From: a virus
DNA length: 25,710 nucleotides
Reading direction: 5' to 3' (one strand)
IMG/VR virus record: IMGVR_UViG_3300034072_001831
Location: 1 to 25,710 of that record
In this document: positions 1 to 7,429 of the stretch, in pieces
How positions within the stretch are numbered: position 1 is the stretch's first letter
Layout of the letters: the number at the start of each line of letters is the position of its first letter
Notes under the pieces: generated by a model
Seen by the model: only the letters and a program-made list of their open reading frames with translations
Told to the model about the DNA's origin: nothing
Databases searched by the model: none
Position numbers and translations under genes: made by a program

Positions 1-95
1 AAGCTGATAAAGTACTTAATCGTATGATAGAGGTGGGATCGTTTGCCTAGCCATCAAGCCATTCAGCTTCGTGGAGAAGCAATAGAAATAAATAA
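1..95. other. Left edge, no gene seen
   Basis: AT-rich sequence downstream of the DUF3800 gene. It contains a small inverted repeat (GCTTC, 5-nt loop, GAAGC at 66-80) that could be a weak hairpin after the leftward gene, but it has no T-tract on the minus strand, so I do not call a terminator. I see no coding signal. Confidence 0.5.
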
Positions 96-965
96 CTACT
101 TAAGTCCACCTTTTGGCAGAATTATTACGTTGTGTTCGTCCGGGATTTCAATTCCTTCTTCAAAACGAGGGAGATCTACCCATGGTATGGGATTCCCATT
201 GCTTCGGAAACGGTTGTGACGAATCATTACGTACTTGTGCATTATTGCCATGGCATGGCCTCGGCTTTCTTTATCGACAAATGAACTTTCTTCCCACCTG
301 TCTGCTTCACGCCTGCCATGAAACGCGAGAAAGTCAGCGAGCTGCACTGCTCTACAATCTTTCTTGCCGACAAAACGAATATCTCCAAGAGATATATTAT
401 TAATCTCTATATTATCCTTTATCCATTTAAAGTACTTAACTAAATTTTGGTTGCTTGTATTTCCAAGCTCAACCACAAACGAGATGGATTGTCCTGAAAA
501 ATCTAAGCTCCCTATTAAATCTTTACTAACAGTCGACAATACGGCTGAAGCAAATGCCAAACCTAGTGGAGATAGATTGGACAAATCTGAATTAATTTTC
601 TTCTGTTCACTAAAAAACTTCTTGCTAACCACACTGTTAACGCCGGAAATAATCCTATGGCCAGCGATCTGAAACAGCCCTTCTACGAAATCGGCTTTTT
701 TCGGGCCATCCCATCCCTTGAAAGCATTGTGCCCATTCTGAAAATCCTTGCCTCGCAACACATCAACGCCATATCTTTGCAGATATGGCTCAACCTCGCG
801 TTCAAACTCCAACCAGTCGTCGGTAAATGACACAAAGCCAGCAATACCCATCGATGGCCCTTCGTGGTTATCGCTGTCGTCAAGGTAGCATTCGAGCACA
901 AAAGTAACTCCGGAGCCCTTCACGTCCCGGACCGAAAACACGCGGCACGCTTCATTGAGCGTCAT
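96..965 (-). CDS. DUF3800 family protein (putative moron)
   Basis: A 289-residue protein with the features of the DUF3800 family: an early YLDDSD motif (about residues 27-32) followed by a GIAGF strand, a central hydrophobic region, and a late CRAVQLADFLAFHGR segment (roughly 200-220) carrying the acidic residue typical of the C-terminal motif. The family is predicted to have an RNase H-like fold with acidic active-site residues and often occurs in phage and defence neighbourhoods; no reaction is firmly established. The ATG at 965 is preceded by a strong GGAGGTG ribosome-binding site 7 nt away. The gene is visibly AT-rich (for example 400-620) compared with the GC-rich tail genes, has its own promoter at 1004-1032, and lies beyond the end of the tail-fibre operon. 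All this suggests a horizontally acquired moron expressed independently of the lytic programme. Family assignment is good; function is unknown. Confidence 0.8.
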   Translation of the reverse strand: MTLNEACRVFSVRDVKGSGVTFVLECYLDDSDNHEGPSMGIAGFVSFTDDWLEFEREVEPYLQRYGVDVLRGKDFQNGHNAFKGWDGPKKADFVEGLFQIAGHRIISGVNSVVSKKFFSEQKKINSDLSNLSPLGLAFASAVLSTVSKDLIGSLDFSGQSISFVVELGNTSNQNLVKYFKWIKDNIEINNISLGDIRFVGKKDCRAVQLADFLAFHGRREADRWEESSFVDKESRGHAMAIMHKYVMIRHNRFRSNGNPIPWVDLPRFEEGIEIPDEHNVIILPKGGLK

Positions 966-972
966 AGCTTAG

Positions 973-992
973 CACCTCCATTCAAGGAGGTG
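973..992 (-). promoter_or_regulatory. Hairpin covering the DUF3800 Shine-Dalgarno
   Basis: A perfect 7-bp inverted repeat (CACCTCC at 973-979 and GGAGGTG at 986-992, 6-nt loop). On the minus-strand transcript the 3' arm is GGAGGTG, the ribosome-binding site 7 nt before the ATG. The 5' arm reads CCACCTCCTT, which matches the anti-Shine-Dalgarno at the 3' end of 16S rRNA. The leader can therefore sequester its own ribosome-binding site. Whether it is regulatory is inference. Confidence 0.6.
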
Positions 993-1003
993 GTACGTAA
1001 AGT

Positions 1004-1032
1004 ATGATAAAGCCCTGATTTAGCGCTGTCCA
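1004..1032 (-). promoter_or_regulatory. Sigma70-type promoter for the DUF3800 gene
   Basis: Read on the minus strand, TGGACA (1032-1027, 5 of 6 to TTGACA), a spacer of exactly 17 nt, and TATCAT (1009-1004, 5 of 6 to TATAAT). Transcription would begin near 997, giving a leader of about 32 nt that consists almost entirely of the hairpin at 973-992. No other promoter this close to consensus was found in the window. Its position between the tail operon stop and the DUF3800 gene supports an independent transcription unit. Confidence 0.65.
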
Positions 1033-1072
1033 TGAATATCCCTTTCGTGGCCTAGGTCTTCGATTGTCAATC

Positions 1073-1939
1073 TCACCCCATGCCAAATGCAAAATCGCTG
1101 TCAGCGATGGTGGTCGGGTCGCGTTCGGAGACTGAGAGGTCTTCAATCCAGCAGCCCTTGACCTTCCAGTTGATCGCGGCGGGCATCGAGGACGAAGGCC
1201 AGAACGAAGAGCCGATGCCGAGTTGCCCGCGCTTACCCGAGAAGTTGGCAGCGTTGTTCGCCCCCACCGCGCCTGTCGTGGAGACAGTAGCAGACGCACC
1301 CTTGATCCGCGCCCCGGTTCCATCGGCATCGCGCCAGTAAAGCACCTGCACGAGATTGCCGAAATGGGTGGCATCTGGCGTCAGGAACAAGTCAGCTACT
1401 GCGTTCAGCGCCGTCTGTCTGCGGAACCACATGCGCCTCGTGGTGCCCGAATTGAACTGCTGGCCAATCATCACGAGGTCAGCTTCGTTGGTCCAATTGC
1501 CGCTGCCCGCGCCATCGCTGCCCGTCCACGTAATGAAAGGACGATCCGCAGTGCTGTTCCACCAGTCAGCCGATGACGGCAGCACGAGGTACATGCAAAG
1601 CGCGAAGTATTGATCACCACCCCAAAGCGCATCGGCAATGCTGGCGGGCAGCAGCAGCGTGTTCTTGTTCGTGGTCAGCCCGGTGAAATCAAATTCGCCG
1701 TCTGCAAACCCGATGCTCGACCCGCTCTGGATCAGCCACGAAGCGTCATTTCCAGCATTGTTGATGTCATCGATGTTCTTGAGCAGGTCGCCGTTGCTTG
1801 GCGCATCTTGGCCTGCCCAAGCAAAGGTATCACCTCCGCGCGCAACGAACAGCGTCCCTTCCGTGATGATCGGATCGAGATAATCGAACGGGAGAGTTTC
1901 ATCGGTGACGGTGCCGGGGAGAATATACTTGAGGGACAT
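1073..1939 (-). CDS. Putative lectin-like phage tail protein
   Basis: A 288-residue protein, last gene of the leftward tail operon. The start at 1939 overlaps the upstream SGNH gene stop by one base (TAATG), which decides it against longer in-frame starts inside that gene. It has no motif I can name with certainty. It is rich in Gly, Ser, Thr, Asn and Trp, and its last 35 residues (WKVKGCWIEDLSVSERD then DSDF) resemble the closing strands of concanavalin/LamG-type domains found at the tips of phage fibres. Its place next to the SGNH tail protein and collar fibre suggests a role in host-surface binding. No signal peptide or membrane segment is visible. A virion location is inferred from context only. 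Confidence 0.65.
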   Translation of the reverse strand: MSLKYILPGTVTDETLPFDYLDPIITEGTLFVARGGDTFAWAGQDAPSNGDLLKNIDDINNAGNDASWLIQSGSSIGFADGEFDFTGLTTNKNTLLLPASIADALWGGDQYFALCMYLVLPSSADWWNSTADRPFITWTGSDGAGSGNWTNEADLVMIGQQFNSGTTRRMWFRRQTALNAVADLFLTPDATHFGNLVQVLYWRDADGTGARIKGASATVSTTGAVGANNAANFSGKRGQLGIGSSFWPSSSMPAAINWKVKGCWIEDLSVSERDPTTIADSDFAFGMG

Positions 1940-3606
1940 TAGAGACCTCCCATGATAAGGTTGTAGTGCGTTTCGGTCAGCAGTCCTGCGCCAGCAGCAG
2001 TGGGGTGGAGATTGGTGCTGTCGATGAGGCCAAGCGTGCCGCCGCCAGAGCGGTAGCCGTATGTGCTTTCCGCACCCCATGACCGGCAGTTGTCGATAAG
2101 CACGCAGCCCTGCTCGCTGGCGATCTGCTCAAGCACGTCGCGATAGTCGGTCATCGGTGTTGAGCGGCCGGCGCTGTTTTCAGGCGGGCACTGCAAGATC
2201 ACATCGGCCAGCGGAAGATAAGTGCGCGTGCGCTGCACCAGCGCGCTCATATTGGTGTAGAAGTTTTCCGGGGTGACGCCGGAACCATCATTCTGATTGG
2301 CCGTGGTCCATGCCTGGTCATTGGTTCCGAGGTTCCACATAACCGCATCGGGAGCGAGCGCTGCCCAGATCGCGCCGAGGATTGTCCAATCGGCACTCAC
2401 CCAATCGAAGGAAGTTGTGCCGCCGTGGCCGCACTTGTCCTGCACCCATCCTGTCGTGGTGCCGCTCTGCACGTCGAAGCCATAGAGCGTGACCGGGCCT
2501 GAGACAGCGGTGATCGTAAGCGTGCGCTGCGCGCCAGAGCCGGGATAGCCTGGCGGGGTGTTGATCTGCGGTCCCGTCCCGGAAAGCACGATGTTGGTCG
2601 CCGAACCGCCATCCCATGAATAGCTGTAGGTTCCGCCAATGCCCGTGATGACACGAATTGCGTTTACCGTTCCCGAGGCTGCACTGCTTACAGTGAGCGT
2701 TACGCTTTCGCCGGTCGGCAGCGTGACCGACGCAAGCGCAGGGCCGTTGCCATTGAGCGCATTGTTGACCGCGCCAGCGGACCACGCGACAGTGAGAGAC
2801 GGGCTTATCCCTGCTTGGAAGCTGCCGGTCTGAGATTTGGCGGCGCTCGTCCATCCAAGGTGCGAAGCGCCGAGGCCGCCCGCGCTGGTCGAAACGCGCA
2901 TCCGGTTCCACAGGTATCGCCCGCCGTAAGTGCCCGCACCATCGATCCAGCTATCGCCCGCCTGCAGCAGGCGCCCGGTCACAGGCGTGATACCGTTGCG
3001 GATTTGCCCGACTTTCGAGCGCAGAGCCTTCATGTTCTCCCGGAACAGGATGGGCGTTTTCTGGTTGCCGTAAGCGGTCAGTCCCTGTGACATCCGCGTG
3101 TCGAGCGTATCCCTAGGCCCCCGCGCGGACGTGACTTCCTCGTTGGACGTTGACCCAGACGATACGACACCTGCCGTACTGATTGACCAGATGCGCCGAC
3201 GCCTGCCCAACGAATCCAGCCCAGTCATCTTGATAAGGTTCGCGCTGTCGCTGTCCGAGGTCAGCGTAGCACCGGCAGGAAGCGGCAGAGTGCCTTCGAC
3301 TGTGCCGAACTTGAACGTATAGGTTTCGTCTGCGTTTCGCGTCAGCGTCAGGCCGTTTGCAATTCCAACCGAAATGCCTAGCTTGGCCAGAAACGTGCCG
3401 TCCTGCCTGAAGCGAGCAGGGCGGCGGCGCTTGCCATCCGCGTCTTCCGCCACAAAGCGGGCGAGATTCGCCGCTTCACTATCTTTGGCGATGCGGAAAC
3501 AGACGTCCGAAACTGGCGCTTGCTTCATGAAGCCGCCTTGCACGATCGGCATGGTCTCGGTTCCGGTGAGCGGGCCTGAGAGTGGAAGTCCTGTGATCTT
3601 TGCCAT
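1939..3606 (-). CDS. Tail protein with SGNH/GDSL hydrolase domain
   Basis: A 555-residue protein. Residues 1-30 (MAKITGLPLSGPLTGTETMP) look like the attachment segment of phage tail-fibre proteins. A hydrolase domain starts near 210: block I is GDSW with nucleophile Ser219, block III is GTND at 427-430, and the last block ends in His534 with Asp529 nearby. A Gly/Ser/Thr-rich, probably beta-sandwich stretch at about 265-385 sits between blocks I and III. SGNH enzymes on phage tails typically remove acetyl or other acyl groups from host surface polysaccharide, so this is probably the receptor-processing enzyme. The Asp-His spacing (four residues between) is wider than the usual DxxH, which may alter or weaken catalysis. 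It overlaps the downstream tail gene by one base and starts 3 nt after the preceding small gene. Confidence 0.82.
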   Translation of the reverse strand: MAKITGLPLSGPLTGTETMPIVQGGFMKQAPVSDVCFRIAKDSEAANLARFVAEDADGKRRRPARFRQDGTFLAKLGISVGIANGLTLTRNADETYTFKFGTVEGTLPLPAGATLTSDSDSANLIKMTGLDSLGRRRRIWSISTAGVVSSGSTSNEEVTSARGPRDTLDTRMSQGLTAYGNQKTPILFRENMKALRSKVGQIRNGITPVTGRLLQAGDSWIDGAGTYGGRYLWNRMRVSTSAGGLGASHLGWTSAAKSQTGSFQAGISPSLTVAWSAGAVNNALNGNGPALASVTLPTGESVTLTVSSAASGTVNAIRVITGIGGTYSYSWDGGSATNIVLSGTGPQINTPPGYPGSGAQRTLTITAVSGPVTLYGFDVQSGTTTGWVQDKCGHGGTTSFDWVSADWTILGAIWAALAPDAVMWNLGTNDQAWTTANQNDGSGVTPENFYTNMSALVQRTRTYLPLADVILQCPPENSAGRSTPMTDYRDVLEQIASEQGCVLIDNCRSWGAESTYGYRSGGGTLGLIDSTNLHPTAAGAGLLTETHYNLIMGGL

Positions 3607-3609
3607 GGA

Positions 3610-3840
3610 TCAGGCCTCCGGCTCTGCAGAGCCGAGAAGACCCAGTGCGAACTTGTTGGCCACGCCCTGCGCAACCTCGTCGACGCGCGCCAGAGTGGCG
3701 GCGCGGTCGTGCTTGCCGTCCTCGCCGATCACGGCATTGACTGAGCGCGAATGGGCTTTGCCGTTCTGCTCAAAGGTCACCGGAACGGTGCTGGTGGCGG
3801 CATCGAGGCGGCCGACGGTGATCTTCATGGCTTCGCTCAT
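3610..3840 (-). CDS. Small conserved tail-region protein, unknown
   Basis: A 76-residue protein between the collar fibre and the SGNH tail protein. I chose the ATG at 3840 over an in-frame TTG at 3846 because AAGGG lies 9 nt upstream. The sequence alternates short hydrophobic and charged strands and ends in an acidic tail (SAEPEA). No known domain, signal peptide or membrane segment is recognised. Its position, tightly packed with fibre genes, suggests a small structural or fibre-assembly role in the place where P2 has its fibre-assembly gene, but there is no sequence evidence for homology to P2 gpG. Confidence 0.65.
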   Translation of the reverse strand: MSEAMKITVGRLDAATSTVPVTFEQNGKAHSRSVNAVIGEDGKHDRAATLARVDEVAQGVANKFALGLLGSAEPEA

Positions 3841-3842
3841 GG

Positions 3843-4892
3843 TCAAACGCCCTTGGTCTGGATGAAGACACGCGCGGTGAAGTTCTCCGCGCTGTAGATT
3901 TCGATGGTGGTGGGTGGCCCCAGTGTGATCGGGCCCACGCCGGTGTTTTCCGAGTTGTTGTCGTCACCGGGCTGCACCTCGACGCCCAGCGTCGGGATGA
4001 TCCACGAGGTGTGCGGGATGGGTACGTTGAACCAGGCCGAAGTGTTGGGCCCGCAATCGACCCAGCCCCACGTTTCCTTGAACCCGTCGGAATACTCGAT
4101 GTACCCGCCGTTCGCGGCGATGTTCGAGGAGACCACGCGGCGGAAGGCGGCGGCGTGGTGGCCATCAACGGTGTCGGCATCGACGCCCGAACCCGCGCCG
4201 TCGACGGTCAACAACTTCGCCAGGACGTCAGCGGCGGTGTAGGCCGTGGCATTGAGCGGTGTGTAACCGAGCCGCGCGGCGATATCGGCGTACCAGGCAC
4301 CGTGCTGCCCATCGAGCAGATCGGCATCAAGCCCGCACCCTGACCCGTCCTGCGTGAGCAGCCATGCCAGCACCACGGCCTTCGCCCGCGCCGGCGTCAA
4401 GGCTTTGAGCGCATCGGCGCCCGCCAGTGCCTCAACCGCGTTGGCCAGCTGGACGAGGCCGCGCATCTCTTCAGTGGCGGGCGGATTGGTGAAGACCGGA
4501 TCACCGAATGAGATAGAGCCCGCGATATCGGCGTTGAAGGCAATATCGAAGCTGATCAGGGCGAAGGCCATGGACGCCTTGCTCTGGATCGGATCGGGCG
4601 AGCTGTAGACCGCGAACAGGGTGCCGTCTTCCAGCCACAGGCCAAGCCCGGTGGCGGTCCAGACATCGGCGCTGGTATCGTACGCGGTCATGTGCGTGAC
4701 GTTGTCCGCCGCCGCGATGCCCGAGACCGCTTCGATCCGCTTGAACTCACCCGGCAGGGCAGTGAGCGTGGGCGCGACATCGAAGGGCGTGTTGGTGAGG
4801 CCGACTTCGGAGATGACCACCGGGTCCGTGCCCGATGCAGCTTGCACCGCGGCAAGCCCCGCGCTGGTGAGCGAGAGGAAAAGGGCACTCAT
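3843..4892 (-). CDS. H: Tail fibre protein, gpH-type collar N-terminus
   Basis: A 349-residue fibre. Residues 1-150 match the N-terminal region of P2 gpH-type fibres (start MSALFLSLTSAGLAAVQAA, then a baseplate-binding beta domain ending EEMRGLVQLAN). Two related repeats at about 182-197 and 231-246 (each with DG, SGxGxDAD, then VDGHH or LDGQHG) are the shaft motif common in trimeric fibres. Residues 262-349 resemble the gp53-like receptor-binding tip (GYIEYSDG, WGWVD). It is shorter than P2 gpH (over 600 residues), with a reduced shaft. The start overlaps the gpI stop by one base (TGATG). It would mediate reversible host recognition at the baseplate. Family assignment is strong at the N-terminus and moderate at the tip. 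Confidence 0.87.
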   Translation of the reverse strand: MSALFLSLTSAGLAAVQAASGTDPVVISEVGLTNTPFDVAPTLTALPGEFKRIEAVSGIAAADNVTHMTAYDTSADVWTATGLGLWLEDGTLFAVYSSPDPIQSKASMAFALISFDIAFNADIAGSISFGDPVFTNPPATEEMRGLVQLANAVEALAGADALKALTPARAKAVVLAWLLTQDGSGCGLDADLLDGQHGAWYADIAARLGYTPLNATAYTAADVLAKLLTVDGAGSGVDADTVDGHHAAAFRRVVSSNIAANGGYIEYSDGFKETWGWVDCGPNTSAWFNVPIPHTSWIIPTLGVEVQPGDDNNSENTGVGPITLGPPTTIEIYSAENFTARVFIQTKGV

Positions 4893-5530
4893 CAGGAAGT
4901 CTCCAGGAGATCGAGCCCATCGGGCGTGTAGATCGGTTCGCCGTCCTCGGTCTGGAGCACGATGGTCCAGTCGCGGCTTTCATCGAGGACCGCCTCGTAG
5001 TCTTGCCGAAGCGTCGTTCCGGCGAGCACGCCTCCAGCCATGTAGAGCCGCGCCTCGGTTTCGAGGGCGAAGACGAAATCGAAGTGGGCGCGCAGGGGCT
5101 TGGCCGCCGCCACGTCGCGAATGATGGCGTTGGCGGTTTCTTCGGTCAAAAAGCTGGCATCGATACCGCCCGGTCCTGCCGGGGCGCGCACTTCGAAGGT
5201 GTGGGGATCGCGGCGCGGCTTGGCCTGCCACCATTCGACAACCGAGAGCAACGGGTGGAAGCGAGCGAGCACTTCCTCGACAGCGGCGCGGGTTCCCTTG
5301 CGCTGGTGGAACGGGATCGCATCGGCAACGGCGGCGCGCTTTTCCGCTTCCGTCCAGTCCGGATCCCAGTGGCTGATTGCCAGCCCCCAGGCGAGAAACG
5401 GCAGCACGTCTGCGGGGCAGGTTGCCGGGTTCCACAGTGTGCCCACGGCGGACAGGTCGATGCCACACCGCATCGCAGCCTCAAGCCCGCGCTCGCCGCT
5501 CGTGGCGTTGGGAGGAAGCAGCGAGGTCAT
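4892..5530 (-). CDS. I: Phage tail protein I (baseplate)
   Basis: A 212-residue homologue of P2 gpI, a baseplate wedge protein that works with gpJ and gpW and helps attach the fibres. The diagnostic N-terminal block is present: LLPPNATxxERGLEAA, NPATCPADVLPFLAWGLAISHWDPDW, then EKRAAVADAIPFHQRKGT (about residues 4-80). The C-terminal half ends in an acidic segment (TEDGEPIYTPDGLDLLE) absent from short gpI proteins, making this one somewhat longer than P2 gpI (about 176). Both ends overlap their neighbours by one base, so translation is probably coupled to gpJ upstream and gpH downstream. Confidence 0.93.
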   Translation of the reverse strand: MTSLLPPNATSGERGLEAAMRCGIDLSAVGTLWNPATCPADVLPFLAWGLAISHWDPDWTEAEKRAAVADAIPFHQRKGTRAAVEEVLARFHPLLSVVEWWQAKPRRDPHTFEVRAPAGPGGIDASFLTEETANAIIRDVAAAKPLRAHFDFVFALETEARLYMAGGVLAGTTLRQDYEAVLDESRDWTIVLQTEDGEPIYTPDGLDLLETS

Positions 5531-6390
5531 CAGATCACCGTGCCGGCGATGGTCACGTCGATATCGGTGACCGAGGCGATCTCGCTGGCGTCGATGTCGA
5601 TGTCGGCACCCGGCGAGAGCAGCTCGACCTTCTGCACGTTGGCGACATGGAGCGCGGCGATCAGGGCCGAGCGGGTCACGTCACGGCCGAGCTTGCGGGC
5701 GGTGGAAAGGTGAGCGTTGAGGCTGTCCAACGCGGTCTGCAGCAACAGTCCCTGATCAGGCCCGGCGAAGACGGTGAGCTGCGCCTCGATCGCGAAAGGG
5801 ACGAGGGTTGCGGGCTGGACGATCACCTCGTCGGTCAGCGGGCGCACCGGCCCGGTGAGTACCTCGGTCACGGCGGCAAGCACGCTTGAGCTGGGCACGC
5901 CGTTGCCGCTGGCTGCCAGCACCGTGACCACCACCTGACCCGGCGAGGGGCTGACCGCCGTCGCATCGGCCACGTCGGCATCGGCACTGCGCGCCCAGTA
6001 GACGTAGGCGAGTTCCGGCCCTGCCACCGAGAAGCTGTGCGGGGCGAGCTGGATGCGCTGCTTGAACGGGCCGTCCTGCTCATCCGGAAGGCGGACAACG
6101 CCGTAGAGCGCGGCGAGGTGATCCAGGCGCGGACCGGTGGCGAAGGCCAGCAGCAGCCCGCGCGCCGCATCGGCGAAAGCCTGCGCCAGGACGGTTTCAT
6201 CGTAACTGTCCGCCTCGAGCAATTTCATCGCCGGATCGCTCTCGACCAGCGCGGTGAATTCGGGGGCCTGTGCCACCAACTGCGCGAGCTTGGCGGCAAG
6301 GCGCGTCTCGAACGTCGGTTGCGCGATCACATCTGGCGCGGGCAGCGCGGACAGATCGATGGATGGGCCGGAGGCGATGGAGCTGACCAT
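5530..6390 (-). CDS. J: Baseplate assembly protein J
   Basis: A 286-residue gpJ homologue, the baseplate wedge protein that forms the outer ring around the spike. Recognisable features are the N-terminal SIDLSALPAPDVI segment, the SDPAMKLLEADSYDETVLAQAFADAARGLLLAFATGPRLDHLAA-type block (residues about 45-90), and a central SPSPGQVVVTVL strand. The ATG at 6390 is chosen because translation upstream of it runs into the divergent control region and loses family similarity. No clear Shine-Dalgarno precedes it. It is the first gene of the leftward tail operon and faces gpV across a 112-bp gap, unlike P2, where V, W, J and I are co-directional. Confidence 0.92.
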   Translation of the reverse strand: MVSSIASGPSIDLSALPAPDVIAQPTFETRLAAKLAQLVAQAPEFTALVESDPAMKLLEADSYDETVLAQAFADAARGLLLAFATGPRLDHLAALYGVVRLPDEQDGPFKQRIQLAPHSFSVAGPELAYVYWARSADADVADATAVSPSPGQVVVTVLAASGNGVPSSSVLAAVTEVLTGPVRPLTDEVIVQPATLVPFAIEAQLTVFAGPDQGLLLQTALDSLNAHLSTARKLGRDVTRSALIAALHVANVQKVELLSPGADIDIDASEIASVTDIDVTIAGTVI

Positions 6391-6433
6391 GACGCTTGTG
6401 TTCGGCAAAGCATGGCCATCCCGCCACCCGCGC

Positions 6434-6460
6434 GCGTTGTGAGGCGCGGCCTTACAACGC
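6434..6460. promoter_or_regulatory. 27-bp dyad, candidate Ogr site for divergent late promoters
   Basis: Arms GCGTTGTGAGGC (6434-6445) and GCCTTACAACGC (6449-6460) are reverse complements except for one base pair, around a central GCG. The core reads TGT-N13-ACA. P2 Ogr and P4 Delta bind dyads described as TGT-N12-ACA centred near -55 of late promoters. The centre at 6447 is 57 nt from the gpJ ATG and 56 nt from the gpV ATG, and an Ogr-type protein is encoded at 18450-18830. Binding by Ogr is inference; the dyad is direct observation. Confidence 0.65.
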
Positions 6461-6502
6461 AGCGGGGTGGCGCGGGGCAACCCCCTAGGCAAGTTTGGCG
6501 TC

Positions 6503-7060
6503 ATGCCACGCACGCCAGAAGACGTTCCGACCGATGCCGACGCCCTGATCCGGGTGGTGGTGGTTGCGTCGGTCGATTTGGCGGAAGGCACCTGCACCGT
6601 AACGCTTGATGATCCATCGGGCGGCGGGGATGATGCCACCTCTCCCCCGGTGCGCTTCCTGCACCCGCGCATGGGGCAAACCCGCGTGTGGAACCCGCCA
6701 TCGGTGGGGGAGCAAGGCCTGCTGTTGTGCCCCGGCGGTGAACTGGGCGCGGGCGTGTTCGTGGGCGGGCTGCATTGCGCTGCCTTCCCCCCGCCAATTG
6801 ATGAAGCCATCCCGCTGGCCCGGTTCAAGGATGGCGCGGTGATCAGCTACGATCCCGAAGCGCACGAACTGCTGCTGCAATTGCCATCCGGCGCCACCAC
6901 AGTGCTGATCAGCGATGGAGGCATGGACATTCACGGCGATGTGACCGTCGCCGGCAAGTTGACCGCCAGCGATGACGTTATCGCCGATGGCAAGAGTCTG
7001 AAGAGCCACAAGCACGGCGGGGTCCAAAGCGGCGCTGCCCAGACGGGCGCGCCGGTATGA
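6503..7060 (+). CDS. V: Baseplate assembly protein V (spike)
   Basis: A 185-residue homologue of P2 gpV, which forms the membrane-piercing spike below the tail tube. An N-terminal OB-fold domain (ALIRVVVVASVDLAEGTCTVTL, then MGQTRVWNPPSVGEQGLLLCPGG) is followed by a short beta-helix (VLISDGGMDIHGDVTVAGKL) and the typical C-terminal SHKHGG motif, where His residues bind the tip metal ion. The ATG at 6503 gives the family N-terminus (MPRTPEDVP); an upstream GTG at 6467 would extend into the control region. No good Shine-Dalgarno is present. The stop overlaps the gpW start (ATGA). Confidence 0.92.
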   Translation: MPRTPEDVPTDADALIRVVVVASVDLAEGTCTVTLDDPSGGGDDATSPPVRFLHPRMGQTRVWNPPSVGEQGLLLCPGGELGAGVFVGGLHCAAFPPPIDEAIPLARFKDGAVISYDPEAHELLLQLPSGATTVLISDGGMDIHGDVTVAGKLTASDDVIADGKSLKSHKHGGVQSGAAQTGAPV

Positions 7061-7425
7061 GCGCCGCAAGCCTTACCGGCATGTCTCGCATCAGCGGCGT
7101 GGCGCTTTCCGGCGACGATCATCTTGCCCAATCCATCGCCGATATCATCACCACGCCGCTGGGCAGCCGGGTGATGCGCCGGGATTACGGTTGCCTGCTG
7201 TTCGATCTGATCGACCGGCCACTTGGCCCTGCCACGGCGCTGCTCTGTTCCATGGCCATCGCCATTGCCCTGGCGCGCTGGGAACCGCGCATCGAACTGA
7301 AGGTGGTGCGGATCGAGGGCGAACTTGCCGCCGGGCAAGCCAGCGTGACGATCGAGGGCATTCGCTCCGGCAGCACAGCCAATTCGCTCACCCGCCTATC
7401 CATCCCCATCGCCAGAAGGACATAA
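7057..7425 (+). CDS. W: Baseplate assembly protein W (GPW/gp25 family)
   Basis: A 122-residue gpW homologue, the small gp25/lysozyme-like wedge protein that joins sheath and baseplate. The family core is clear: the N-terminal GVALSGDDHLAQSIADIITTPLGSRVMRRDYGC block (about residues 10-45), then FDLIDRPLGP and ALARWEPRIEL. The start is within ATGA, overlapping gpV by 4 nt, which indicates translational coupling. Length is close to P2 gpW (about 115). It is followed after 4 nt by the sheath gene, so V, W and sheath form one transcript. Confidence 0.93.
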   Translation: MSAASLTGMSRISGVALSGDDHLAQSIADIITTPLGSRVMRRDYGCLLFDLIDRPLGPATALLCSMAIAIALARWEPRIELKVVRIEGELAAGQASVTIEGIRSGSTANSLTRLSIPIARRT

Positions 7426-7429
7426 ATCC

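Noticed and set aside
9-438. Repeated AAAGTACTTAA at 9-20 and about 428-438.
   Set aside because: Short and AT-rich; one copy is inside the DUF3800 gene. Likely chance or a composition effect.
6467-6502. Upstream GTG start for gpV.
   Set aside because: It would extend the protein into the divergent control region with sequence unlike the gpV family; the ATG at 6503 gives the expected N-terminus.
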